This document shows positions 27,243 through 35,831 of a stretch of DNA of 64,000 nucleotides, in pieces. The position numbers and the translations under genes are program-made. Source of the stretch: Gammaproteobacteria bacterium (GTDB lineage: Bacteria > Pseudomonadota > Gammaproteobacteria > JADZEE01); assembly GCA_020850735.1 (NCBI GenBank), contig JADZEE010000136.1, positions 1-64,000 of the forward strand, given 5' to 3'. Within the stretch, counting starts at the first letter, position 1. Every line of letters begins with the position of its first letter. The notes below the pieces were generated by a model. The model saw only the letters and a list, made by a program, of their open reading frames with translations, searched no databases and had not been told where the DNA came from.

Positions 27243-27306
27243 TCAGAGCTTGCGAAACATTCGCCCGCCGTCGCAGCAGGCGCGGTGATGGTTTCACAAG
27301 CTCTTA
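27243..27306 (-). repeat. Interspersed repeat, copy C (internally deleted, ends only)
   Basis: A 64-bp derivative consisting of both terminal inverted repeats of the element at 4639-4824 joined with the ~120-bp interior missing: TCAGAGCTTGCGAAACATTC at the left and GGTGATGGTTTCACAAGCTC at the right. Orientation is opposite to copy A. It lies between the boxB terminator and the nod-like gene, so it is not attached to a stop codon as the full-length copies are. Confidence 0.8.
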
Positions 27307-27566
27307 GCGCGGCTTCCCGCGATCGCGCGATCAACAACGCCGGGCGCCCCGAGTCCGGCGTCGTGCTCGCGCCGCGATGCTACTCCCGGTAACGCCCCCG
27401 CTGGCGTCAGGCCGCGCGCCTCGCGAATTCCGCGAGCGTCATTAGACCGGGTCGAAACGGTTTAGAATTAGTACACCCGTCCTAGATCCAGTGACAGGCC
27501 CACGCGAAAATTTGTAGACTCCCCGCCGCGGCGTATCAACAGATCGCGCGCTGTCGGGAGGAAGTC
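27307..27566 (+). promoter_or_regulatory. Upstream region of the nod-like gene
   Basis: About 260 bases without a gene. TTAGAC (27442-27447) and TAGAAT (27463-27468) are a weak -35/-10 candidate with 15-base spacing. The Shine-Dalgarno GGGAGGAAG is at 27556-27564, just before the ATG at 27567. I see no convincing FNR or NsrR palindrome by eye. Confidence 0.3.
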
Positions 27567-29912
27567 ATGACTGAGATGGATGCTGTTGCGGCGGAAGAGC
27601 CGACAGGCGGGTGGTGGAACCGCTGGGTCATGAAGCGTCAGGGCTGGTGGTTGCCGCTGTCGCTCGTGTTCGTCACCGGTATCGGCAGCATGCTGTTCGT
27701 GGGCTACAGGACCTATGCCGATGCGCCGCCGGTGCCCGACTTCGTGAACGATGCGGGTGAACCGATCGTGGCGGCCGACGCAGTCCGGCGTGGCCAGAAC
27801 ATCTTCCTGCAATATGCCCTGATGAACTACGGGAGCATGTTCGGCGACGGCGCCGCTCGTGGCCCCGATTTCACGGCCGACGCCCTGCACACGGTGGTGC
27901 AGGTCATGCAGGCCTACCACCTCGCGCAGCAGGTCGGGAACGGCAGCGATGCCGACCGCGCGGTGGTGGCGCTCGATCGCGCGCGGCGTGAGATCAAGGC
28001 CAATCGCTACGACAGCGCGCGTAACCAGGTCACCCTCACCCCTGCGCAGGTGGCAGCGGTTGCGGCCCTGGAAGAGCGCTACGCGGCGATGTTCGACGGC
28101 AGCAGCCACGGCGTGAGTCCGCAGGCATACATCGAACGCGCGGACGAGCGGGTCGCGCTGGCGCACTTTTTCTTCTGGGGGGCGTGGGTGTGTGCGGCCG
28201 CGCGCCCCGGGACCGATTACAGCTATACGCACAACTGGCCCTACGACGAGCAGGCGGGAAACCGTCCGACACCCGCAATTCTGCTCTGGAGCGTGGTCGC
28301 GACCCTGGGCCTGATCCTGGCGCTCGGCACGATCCTGTATCTGTACGGGCGTTACAGCCCGATCGCGGGCTGGCGGGTCGGTGGTCGCGACGCGGGCTAC
28401 GCCTCCAGTGCGGTCGTGGACGGCTTCCAGCCGTCGCCAACCCAGCGCGCAACGTACAAGTTCTTCGCCCTGGCAGCGGCCTTGCTGGTGCTGCAGATCG
28501 TGGCGGGCGTGCTCACGGTGCACGACTTCCTCGGCCTGACTTCGATCGGCGGCTTCGATCTGCGTGCGGTCGTTCCGATCACCGTCACCCGGGCCTGGCA
28601 TCTGCAGCTTGCACTGCTGTGGATCTCGTCTTGCTGGATCGGCGCCTCGATCTTCGTTCTGGCCACCGCGTCGGCAACGCAACCGCGCGGCCAGACGGTG
28701 CTGGTGGACGTTCTGTTCGCTCTGGTCGCGGTGCTCGTGTGCGGCACGCTCGTCGGCCTGTACGCCGGGCCGATGGGTGCGCTGGGCGACGACTGGCGGC
28801 TGTACGGAAGCCAGGGCTGGGAGTTCGTGGAACCGGGCCGGCTCTGGCAGGGACTGATGTTCGTCGTGTTCGCGCTGTGGGGCGTCATCGTGGCCCGCGC
28901 CGTTCGACCGCTGTGGCACCGAGGGGATCCGTGGACCCTTCCCAAGTGGCTGTTGTACGCCGTGACGGCGGTGCTGCTGTTGTCGATATCAGGTTTCGTC
29001 GCCGGTCCGGATACGAACTTCGTCGTCGCTGATTTCTGGCGCTGGGCCGTCATTCATATGTGGGTGGAAGCCTTCTTCGAGGTGTTCGCCACCGTCGTGC
29101 TCGCATGGTTCATGGTCCTGCTCGGCTTCGTCAGCCACACGGCCGCTTCGCGCGTGGTGTATCTGGCGACGCTGCTTTTTTTGGGCTCGGGGCTGCTCGG
29201 CATCTCGCACAATTTCTACTGGAATGCGAAGCCGGTCGCCACCCTGGCCATCGGCAGCGTGTTCTCGACCCTGCAGGTCGTACCGCTCGTGCTGCTGACG
29301 CTGGAAGCCTGGCAGTTCGCGCGCCTGCCCAAGCGCAAGCTCGGCGCCGCAGCGCCGGCGACGGCGTTCGGCCAGCGTGAAGCCTTCCTGTTTCTGATCG
29401 CCATGAACTTCTGGAATTTCGTCGGCGCGGGCATGTTCGGCTTCATCATCAACCTGCCCATCGTCAATTACTACGAGCACGGTACTTACCTGACCGTCAA
29501 CCACGGCCACGCCGCGCTGATGGGGGTCTACGGCAACCTCGCGCTCGGTGCGGCGCTGTTCTGCGCCCGTTGTCTGCTCGTGCCCGAGCGCTGGAACGCC
29601 GCCCTGGTGCGGCGGGCGTTCTGGTCGCTGAACGCGGGTCTCGCCCTGATGGTCCTGCTCGATCTGTTCCCCGCTGGCGTCCATCAGCTGCTCACGGTTC
29701 TGGAGCACGGGCTGGCCCACGCGCGTGCCGAAACCTACGTGCAGGGCGTTGCGTTTCAGACGCTGACCTGGGCGCGTATCGGTGGTGGGGCCTTGTTCGT
29801 GCTCGGGGGCGTGCTGCCGCTCGCGTGGCTGTTCCTCACGCGCCTGCGCGACCTGCGCGCACCGGCGCTGAACGGCACACCGGAGTTATTGCAGGGAGCG
29901 CCTGCCGGCTGA
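27567..29912 (+). CDS. nod: Putative nitric oxide dismutase (Nod), qNOR-family
   Basis: A 781-residue, ~14-helix haem-copper-superfamily protein with the fused NorC-like N-terminal part of quinol NO reductases (no CxxCH; 'NYGSMFGDGAARGPDFTADALH'). Haem ligands are kept (H345 in 'AWHLQL'; H646, H648 in 'NHGHAALMGVYG'). FeB ligands H497, E501 ('HMWVEAFFEVFAT') and H548 are kept, but the next ligand, His560 in Geobacillus qNOR, is Asn here (N549 in 'GISHNFYW'). In the quinol site His is retained (H319), while the equivalents of Glu332, Phe336 and Asp746 are G323, I327 and G741. These changes match those reported for putative NO dismutases of Methylomirabilis and strain HdN1, proposed to convert 2 NO to N2 and O2. 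It may not accept quinol electrons. Not biochemically proven. Confidence 0.85.
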   Translation: MTEMDAVAAEEPTGGWWNRWVMKRQGWWLPLSLVFVTGIGSMLFVGYRTYADAPPVPDFVNDAGEPIVAADAVRRGQNIFLQYALMNYGSMFGDGAARGPDFTADALHTVVQVMQAYHLAQQVGNGSDADRAVVALDRARREIKANRYDSARNQVTLTPAQVAAVAALEERYAAMFDGSSHGVSPQAYIERADERVALAHFFFWGAWVCAAARPGTDYSYTHNWPYDEQAGNRPTPAILLWSVVATLGLILALGTILYLYGRYSPIAGWRVGGRDAGYASSAVVDGFQPSPTQRATYKFFALAAALLVLQIVAGVLTVHDFLGLTSIGGFDLRAVVPITVTRAWHLQLALLWISSCWIGASIFVLATASATQPRGQTVLVDVLFALVAVLVCGTLVGLYAGPMGALGDDWRLYGSQGWEFVEPGRLWQGLMFVVFALWGVIVARAVRPLWHRGDPWTLPKWLLYAVTAVLLLSISGFVAGPDTNFVVADFWRWAVIHMWVEAFFEVFATVVLAWFMVLLGFVSHTAASRVVYLATLLFLGSGLLGISHNFYWNAKPVATLAIGSVFSTLQVVPLVLLTLEAWQFARLPKRKLGAAAPATAFGQREAFLFLIAMNFWNFVGAGMFGFIINLPIVNYYEHGTYLTVNHGHAALMGVYGNLALGAALFCARCLLVPERWNAALVRRAFWSLNAGLALMVLLDLFPAGVHQLLTVLEHGLAHARAETYVQGVAFQTLTWARIGGGALFVLGGVLPLAWLFLTRLRDLRAPALNGTPELLQGAPAG

Positions 29913-30161
29913 GCGTGGCAGCCCAGGCACCGGCCGCTATGCCGTCACGGGCAACAAGGCGGCGGTGCGGGCGCACCCGTCCGGCGCGATCGTGCCGAGT
30001 CCACGGACTGCCGTGCACCGTCGAACGGGACCCGACCTGCGCGCAGGCCACAGTTGACATTGGGCATGGCGCCGTGGATCGTTCCGCCGTGCACATGCCA
30101 GCGATCTTCCAATGAGCGTGCCCGGTACCCGCCGGCCGCGACAGCGGCCTCGCCCGCCACC

Positions 30162-32003
30162 ATGATGCGGCGCCCGGCCATGGTGGCGCTCGTCGCGGCG
30201 AACCCGCTGGACAGGCTGCGGCAACGCCTGAGCACGCGCGAGGACAGCGAGCACGAGCAGGCCGCGCTGCGGCTGGTCGCCGGCAGCGTGTGGTTCGCGT
30301 ATCTGCAGATCTTCGCCGCGCACGCACACGTCGCCTGGCATGCCCCGGTCGTTTCAATCCTGTACGTCGTGTGCGGTACGGCGCTGCTGATCGCCATCAT
30401 CGCCGCGCCGCGGTGTTCGCCCACGCGGCGTGTGCTCGGTGGCGTGCTGGACGTGGGCGCCATCAACTACGCCCTGGCCGTAACTGGCGAGGTCGGCGCC
30501 TGGCTGGTCCCGATGTTGTTCTTCGTCACGCTGGGCAACGGCTTTCGCTACGGCAGCCGTTACCTGCTCGGCAACGCCGCTCTCGGCGCCGTTGGATTTT
30601 GCGTCGTGCTGGTCACGAGCGAATACTGGATCGCCCAGCGAGCGGTCGGGATCGGTCTGCTCATCGCCTTCATTGCCGTGTCGTTCTACACCTCGGTGCT
30701 CATCTCGAAGCTGCAACAGGCCGTGATCAGAGCCGACGAGGCCAACATGGCCAAAAGCCAGTTTCTCGCCAACATGAGTCACGAGATCCGGACGCCGTTG
30801 AATGGCGTGATCGGCATGAACGAGCTGCTCGCGCGTACCAAGCTGACGCAGGATCAGAGCGACTCGCTGGCGATCCTGCAAAGCTCCGCGCGCACCCTGC
30901 TCGCGCTCATCAACGACGTCCTCGACATTTCCAAGATCGAAGCGGGCAAACTCAGTCTCGAGACGGTCGACTTCGACCTGCACGAGGTACTGTCATCGAC
31001 GGTGCAGATGTTCGAGCCCCTGGCGCGCGCCAAGGAGCTGCGGCTGAACCTGCACGTGCAACCGGACGTGCCCCGCGCGCTGCGCGGGGACGCGCTGCAC
31101 CTGCGCCAGATCCTCACCAACCTCCTCAGCAATGCCATCAAGTTCACCGACCGCGGCGAAATCGACGTGCAGGTGTCCACCGCCGCGAGCAGCGCACGTG
31201 ACGCGACCATCCACGTATCCGTTCGTGATACCGGCATCGGCATCAGCAAGGAGATGCAACGCCGGCTGTTCGGCGAGTCGAGCCCGGTCGAGAAGCCCAT
31301 GACGCCGCGTCCCGGCGGCGCGGGGCTGGGCACCGTGATCGCGCGCCAGCTCGCCGCGTCGATGGGCGGGCGTCTCGGCCTCGTCAGCGAACCCGGCCTC
31401 GGCAGCACGTTCTGGCTGGAGATCCCGTTCGCGCGGGGGGAGACGACCAGTATCGGAACGGACCCCTGCGGCGCGGCCGCGGTGCTGCCCGGCGCCGCCG
31501 ACACGCGTGCGGAGGTGCCGGTCACGGGCTTGCGCATCCTCGTCGGCGAGGACAATCCGACCAACCAGAAGGTGATCGCCCGGATCCTCGAGTCCGGCTC
31601 GCACGAGGTCCGGATCGCGGCCAACGGCAAGGAAGTGATCGATGGGCTCGAGCGCGCCGAGTTCGACGTGCTCATCGTCGACATGCAGATGCCGGTGCTC
31701 GGTGGTATCGAGGCGGCGAAGATTTTCCGCGGCCGGCATCCGACGCGCCGGCACATGCCCATCATCGTGCTGACCGCCAATGCCACCGCCGACGCCGCGC
31801 GCGCCGGCCGGGAAGCGGGACTGGAAGCCTACCTGACCAAACCGGTCGATCCCCAGCGCCTGCTGCAGACCGTCACCGCTGTCCACCGTGCGGCGGCCGC
31901 CACCGTTGCGACCGCGGCGCAATCCGAGCAACAGCGCGGTATGCGCCTGCAGGTCATTGCCGGTACTGCCAGCCCCGTGCCCGAGACCGGCCCCCGCGCC
32001 TGA
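30162..32003 (+). CDS. rpfC: RpfC-like hybrid sensor histidine kinase
   Basis: About 613 residues: roughly five N-terminal membrane helices (to residue ~190), HisKA with '[17 protein letters not shown]' (phospho-acceptor H207), HATPase ('[13 protein letters not shown]', 'RDTGIGIS', 'GGAGLGT'), then a receiver domain ('[17 protein letters not shown]', phospho-acceptor D507 in 'LIVDMQMP', 'YLTKPVD'). This layout and convergence with rpfF identify it as the DSF (cis-2-unsaturated fatty acid) sensor RpfC. Unlike Xanthomonas RpfC it ends after the receiver, without an HPt domain. No rpfG is in the window. Start is uncertain (30162, 30165 or 30180). It follows the nod-like gene by about 250 bases. 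Confidence 0.78.
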   Translation: MMRRPAMVALVAANPLDRLRQRLSTREDSEHEQAALRLVAGSVWFAYLQIFAAHAHVAWHAPVVSILYVVCGTALLIAIIAAPRCSPTRRVLGGVLDVGAINYALAVTGEVGAWLVPMLFFVTLGNGFRYGSRYLLGNAALGAVGFCVVLVTSEYWIAQRAVGIGLLIAFIAVSFYTSVLISKLQQAVIRADEANMAKSQFLANMSHEIRTPLNGVIGMNELLARTKLTQDQSDSLAILQSSARTLLALINDVLDISKIEAGKLSLETVDFDLHEVLSSTVQMFEPLARAKELRLNLHVQPDVPRALRGDALHLRQILTNLLSNAIKFTDRGEIDVQVSTAASSARDATIHVSVRDTGIGISKEMQRRLFGESSPVEKPMTPRPGGAGLGTVIARQLAASMGGRLGLVSEPGLGSTFWLEIPFARGETTSIGTDPCGAAAVLPGAADTRAEVPVTGLRILVGEDNPTNQKVIARILESGSHEVRIAANGKEVIDGLERAEFDVLIVDMQMPVLGGIEAAKIFRGRHPTRRHMPIIVLTANATADAARAGREAGLEAYLTKPVDPQRLLQTVTAVHRAAAATVATAAQSEQQRGMRLQVIAGTASPVPETGPRA

Positions 32004-32075
32004 GCGGCCGCTCAGGCGTATACCCGGCGCGCATGTCCGTACCGTGCCGGGCGTTGGGACGGCGCGCCGCGCGAC

Positions 32076-32996
32076 TCAACCCGCGGCGGCGGTACCACCC
32101 ACGAGTGCGGGCGTGCGCACGGTATCGCGTTCCACGTCGAGCCGATCCTGACCGCGTATCAGGCGCTTCATGGTGCGCAGGTCGCGCTCGGTCAGGCGCA
32201 TCGCGGCGTCCACCCACATGTCACACACCTTGATGAGGTCTTCGTACCGCACCGGGTTCGACAGCGCGCGCACGCCCTGCACCGCCAGGCGCGCATTGCG
32301 GCGCCGTTGATGTGAGCGGATGAATTCATGCACCGCTTCGATGCCCGCGCCCGCCTCGGCGAGCACGTCGACCACGCCCATCTCGTGCAGCTCTTCCGCG
32401 TCGTAGACACGGCCGCTGAGGATCATGCGTTCGGCGAGCGCGGGGCCGATGCGTTGCGCCAGGTATTGATACGCGCCCATCCCCGGAAACAGATTGAACA
32501 ACACTTCCGGCAATCCGAATCGCGCGTTGCGCTCGGCAATCATGACCTGTCTGGAAAGCGCTGCCTCGAAGCCGCCGCCGAGCGCCTCGCCGCGCACCAG
32601 CGATATGGTCGTGATGTCCAGACCGTAGCCGGTGTGACTGCGATAGCCCGAATCGATGCAGGCGCGCCCGTACTGGCGCAGCCACTCGGCGTTGCGGGTT
32701 TCGATGCAGCGCACGAACTGCTCCAGATCGCCGCCCAGGTTGAAGATGTCCGGGTGGGTCGAACCGAGCACCTGATACTGGATCGGCACCAGCTCACCCT
32801 CGTGAGGCAGTCTGCCGCGATACTGGGTCAGGCTCATCTGGTAATTGCGGATGTCCTCGAGCAGCCTTGGCGTGAAGCAGGGGCGCGGTGAGGGTTGCAT
32901 GTCCATCCAGGCAATACCGGCCTGCGAATCCACTGAGATCTGCAGATGCGCATAATTCCGAAACGATGTGTCACCAGCAAAGCGTACTGTGCTCAT
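32076..32996 (-). CDS. rpfF: DSF synthase RpfF (crotonase family)
   Basis: The 306-residue crotonase-fold enzyme matches RpfF, which dehydrates 3-hydroxyacyl-ACP and releases the cis-2-unsaturated fatty acid signal DSF. 'LVRGEALGGGFEAAL' and 'ARFGLPEVLFNLFPGMGAY' are the RpfF signatures, with catalytic Glu residues E144 and E164 (20 residues apart, as E141/E161 in Xanthomonas). The gene converges on rpfC with a 72-base gap, a common arrangement. It implies density-dependent signalling next to the NO/benzoyl-CoA genes. Confidence 0.88.
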   Translation of the reverse strand: MSTVRFAGDTSFRNYAHLQISVDSQAGIAWMDMQPSPRPCFTPRLLEDIRNYQMSLTQYRGRLPHEGELVPIQYQVLGSTHPDIFNLGGDLEQFVRCIETRNAEWLRQYGRACIDSGYRSHTGYGLDITTISLVRGEALGGGFEAALSRQVMIAERNARFGLPEVLFNLFPGMGAYQYLAQRIGPALAERMILSGRVYDAEELHEMGVVDVLAEAGAGIEAVHEFIRSHQRRRNARLAVQGVRALSNPVRYEDLIKVCDMWVDAAMRLTERDLRTMKRLIRGQDRLDVERDTVRTPALVGGTAAAG

Positions 32997-33618
32997 GTCG
33001 TCCCCTCTCCAACTGTCGATATCGTTATCTTTTTCGTGGAGGATCCGGGTCTGTCATGCGGGGACACGCGCCTGCGCAGCACCAAGTGGCAGCGTCCGAC
33101 CGTCTCCCTGCCGCGACATCCCGAATGCCTTCCAGCTTGTGCCAGCCGTGCGCCCCTCACCGTGCTGGACACGTTGAGACTAGCACAAGCGCGCGAAATT
33201 GACTCGATCGGCGCGCGCCGCCGCCGCCGCGCGACACACGTGCCCGCGCTCGCCGCGGGTGGCGTCCCGGCGGGTGAGACCGACTTGCGGTGGCCGACCG
33301 GGCCCGGGACCGTCCGCCTGCCGTCTCGAGGTCCGGAGCGGCGGGTTTGAGCATTTCGTCAATGCCCGGCCAGCACTTGAGCAATTCAGCAAATCGACGT
33401 TCACCACCGGCCGACCGACCGACCGACCGATCGGCTGCCGCCACCGGCGTCGGACCGTTCCTTTGACCTGTAGCAAATGACCATGCCCCGCCCCGGGGCA
33501 TGGTATCGGCTATCGATCGCGGCATGTTTCGCTGCGCCGCCGGGTGGCCCGCCCGGGTTCGCGCAGCGGGCGACTGAGCGAGGCGGTGGGCTGGCGGGCA
33601 CCTGGGGGTCGAGTAATC
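32997..33618. other. Long intergenic region between rpfF and the oxidoreductase operon
   Basis: 622 bases with no supportable gene. It contains the rpfF promoter side (AT-richer, 33005-33050), a simple-sequence run of five CCGA units (33411-33430), and a strong hairpin (33481-33503). The start of the plus-strand oxidoreductase operon is at 33619. I found no convincing FNR-type site. Confidence 0.5.
33481..33503. repeat. Perfect hairpin upstream of the 2-oxoacid oxidoreductase operon
   Basis: Nine-base arms CCATGCCCC / GGGGCATGG around GCCCC. There is no T-run on either side, so it is unlikely to be an intrinsic terminator. It lies about 115 bases before the operon's first start codon, where it could act as an operator or mRNA structure. 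Confidence 0.4.
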
Positions 33619-34176
33619 ATGCTGCAGTACATCATTCAGGGACGCGGTGGGCAGGGCGCACAGACCGCCGGCAATCTGCTGGCGCGGGCGTTTTTTGCGG
33701 CCGGCAGCCAGGTGCAGAGCTTTGCCACCTACGGCGGCGCGCGCCGGGGCACGCCGGTCAGCTCGTTCATCCGTGTCGACGACAAACCGATCCGTGTGCG
33801 CTGTGACATCGAACAGGCCGATGCCATCCTGTGCTTCGACGCCAGCCTGCTCGAAGGTCGGCTGCTTGCGGCGGCACGGACCGATACCCTCATCGTGGTC
33901 AATTCCGCGCGCACGCCCGAGCAGTTCGCCGCGACGCTGCCCGGCTACCGCGTGCTGCCCGTCGATGGCCTGCGCATCGCCCGGCACAACGGTCTGGGCC
34001 GGATCGTCAACTCGGCGCTGCTCGGCGCCTTTGCGCGCGCCATCGAGGCCCCGACGATCGACATCCTGAGCGCCACCCTCGCCGCCGAAGCGCCCAAGCA
34101 CGGCGATCGCAACGTCGCCGCCTGCCGCGAGGGTTACGATTTCATCGACGCGCAGCTGTGCAGGGCCGTGGCATGA
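33619..34176 (+). CDS. 2-Oxoacid:acceptor oxidoreductase, gamma subunit
   Basis: A 185-residue gamma-domain protein of the pyruvate/indolepyruvate/phenylglyoxylate oxidoreductase superfamily: 'IIQGRGGQGAQTAGNLLARAFF' at the N terminus and 'YGGARRGTPVSSFIRV' are the classic signatures. It binds CoA-side elements in the multi-subunit enzyme. The ATG at 33619 begins the conserved domain; its stop overlaps the next start (ATGA). It is the first gene of a four-gene operon (gamma, GltD/ferredoxin fusion, alpha, beta) ending at 37875. Confidence 0.87.
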   Translation: MLQYIIQGRGGQGAQTAGNLLARAFFAAGSQVQSFATYGGARRGTPVSSFIRVDDKPIRVRCDIEQADAILCFDASLLEGRLLAAARTDTLIVVNSARTPEQFAATLPGYRVLPVDGLRIARHNGLGRIVNSALLGAFARAIEAPTIDILSATLAAEAPKHGDRNVAACREGYDFIDAQLCRAVA

Positions 34177-35831
34177 ACGCACCTCCCAAACCGGTGCCGG
34201 CCATCTGGACGACCGGGTCGACCGAGGCGATCAAGACCGGTACCTGGCGTGCGGCCTTGCCGATCTACCGGCGCGCGCCGTCGCCGTGCCACCTGGCCTG
34301 CCCCGTCAACGGGCAGATCGCCGTGTGGCTGGATCAGGCGCGGCGGGGTGATTTTCACGCCGCCTGGACGACGCTCACCGAGAACAACCCCTTTCCGGCC
34401 ATCGCCGGGCGGATCTGTCACCACCCGTGTGAAACGGCCTGCAACCGCGCGAGTTACGACGAGTCGCTCGCGATCTGCCGGCTCGAGCGCCATGTGGGCG
34501 ACCGGGCGATCGCCGAGGGTTGGCGTCATGCCGACGTCGCGGTCACGCGCAAGGAACGCATCGCCGTGGTCGGTGGCGGCCCGTCCGGGTTGTCGGCGGC
34601 GTATCACCTGCGCCGGCGCGGCTATGCGGTGACGATCTTCGAGGCGCAGGCCGCGCTCGGTGGCCTGATGCGCGATGGCATTCCGCCGTACCGGCTGGCG
34701 CGCGAGGTTCTGGACGCGGAGATCCAGCGCATCCTCGATCTCGGCGTGCAGGTCCGTTGCGGTTCGACGCTGGCCACGCCGGCCGATTTCGAGCGTCTGC
34801 GCGCCGACTACGACGCGATCTATCTCGCCATGGGCGCGCGCCGGCAAAAGCGACTGGCGCAGCTCGACTACAGCCGACCCTGGGTCATGGACGGTGCGGT
34901 GTACCTCGCGCACGCCAATGCGGGCACGCCGCCCGCGCTCGGCCGGCGGGTGGTCGTCATCGGTGGCGGCAGCGCCGCCATGGACGCCGCGCGCAGCGCC
35001 CGCCGGGCCGGTCACGAGGTCCGCATTCTCGCCCTCGAGCCCGAAGCGCGCCTGCCCGCCCAGCGCGAGGAAGTGATCGAGGCGCGGGAAGAAGGCATCG
35101 AGCTCGTCGACGCGGCGATGCTGGAGTCGGTGCAGGCAGATACCGGCGGCGCGCTGCGGCTGCGCTGCGTGCGAGTGCACTTCGAGGCCGGCCCGGTACG
35201 CGGGCAGTTCTCGGTCACCCCGGTCCCCGGCAGCGAATTCACGCTCGAAGCCGACGCCATCGTGGCCTCGATCGGCCAGGACCCGGAGCTCGCGCCGGTA
35301 CAGGCCCTGCTCGAGACCGACGGGACCGTGCTGCGCACCGACCCGCGTCAGGCCACCAGTGTCGAGGGTGTGTTCGCCGGCGGCGACGTGGCCAGCAACG
35401 CCCGTTTCGTCACCGAGGCAATCGGCATGGGCAAGCGTGCCGCGCAGCAAATCGATGCGCGCCTGCGTGGCGGCGCGAGCGCGCCGACCGCGGGTACCGA
35501 GCCGGTCGTATCGCTGGACGCCATCAATACGTTCTATCACCCGAAGGCGCCACGTGCGCCGGAGCGGCGGCTCGCGCCGGGCCCCCGCCTGGAGAGCGGC
35601 ATCGAGGTGCAGCTCGGCCTGGATCCCGGCGCGGCGCTCGCCGAGAGCGCGCGCTGCTTCTCCTGCGGCAACTGCATCCTGTGCGACAACTGCTTTCACT
35701 ACTGTCCCGATCTGGCGATCAAACGCGTGCCGGGCGGCTACGAAGTGGCGACGGATTACTGCAAGGGCTGCGGCGCGTGCGTGCGTGAATGTCCCACGGG
35801 ATCCATGGTGATGCGCGAGGAAATCCGATGA
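34173..35831 (+). CDS. GltD-like FAD/NAD(P) oxidoreductase fused to a two-[4Fe-4S] ferredoxin
   Basis: The 552-residue electron-transfer subunit has an N-terminal GltD-type helical FeS domain ('CHLACPVNGQIAVWL', 'GRICHHPCETACNR'). Two Rossmann segments follow: FAD ('VVGGGPSGLSAAYHL') and NAD(P) ('VVIGGGSAAMDAARSARRAGHEV'). A fused C-terminal ferredoxin completes it ('CFSCGNCILCDNCFHYCP' and 'CKGCGACVRECPTG'). It would link the oxidoreductase to NAD(P), as the separate flavoprotein does in phenylglyoxylate:NAD and some 2-oxoglutarate:NADP oxidoreductases of aromatic degraders. The start overlaps the gamma gene by four bases and its stop overlaps the alpha start. Confidence 0.85.
   Translation: MNAPPKPVPAIWTTGSTEAIKTGTWRAALPIYRRAPSPCHLACPVNGQIAVWLDQARRGDFHAAWTTLTENNPFPAIAGRICHHPCETACNRASYDESLAICRLERHVGDRAIAEGWRHADVAVTRKERIAVVGGGPSGLSAAYHLRRRGYAVTIFEAQAALGGLMRDGIPPYRLAREVLDAEIQRILDLGVQVRCGSTLATPADFERLRADYDAIYLAMGARRQKRLAQLDYSRPWVMDGAVYLAHANAGTPPALGRRVVVIGGGSAAMDAARSARRAGHEVRILALEPEARLPAQREEVIEAREEGIELVDAAMLESVQADTGGALRLRCVRVHFEAGPVRGQFSVTPVPGSEFTLEADAIVASIGQDPELAPVQALLETDGTVLRTDPRQATSVEGVFAGGDVASNARFVTEAIGMGKRAAQQIDARLRGGASAPTAGTEPVVSLDAINTFYHPKAPRAPERRLAPGPRLESGIEVQLGLDPGAALAESARCFSCGNCILCDNCFHYCPDLAIKRVPGGYEVATDYCKGCGACVRECPTGSMVMREEIR

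Noticed and set aside
27567..29912. Ordinary quinol-dependent NO reductase (norZ/qNOR)
   Set aside because: Overall similarity fits, but the FeB-site Asn and loss of three quinol-site residues argue for the Nod-type assignment; kept only as the fallback.
33376..33393. FNR-like site TTGAG..TTCAG upstream of the oxidoreductase operon
   Set aside because: The spacing between half-sites is wrong and the arms are imperfect.
33411..33430. Five CCGA repeats as an origin iteron or CRISPR
   Set aside because: A 4-base simple repeat with no spacers or partner features; most likely a microsatellite.
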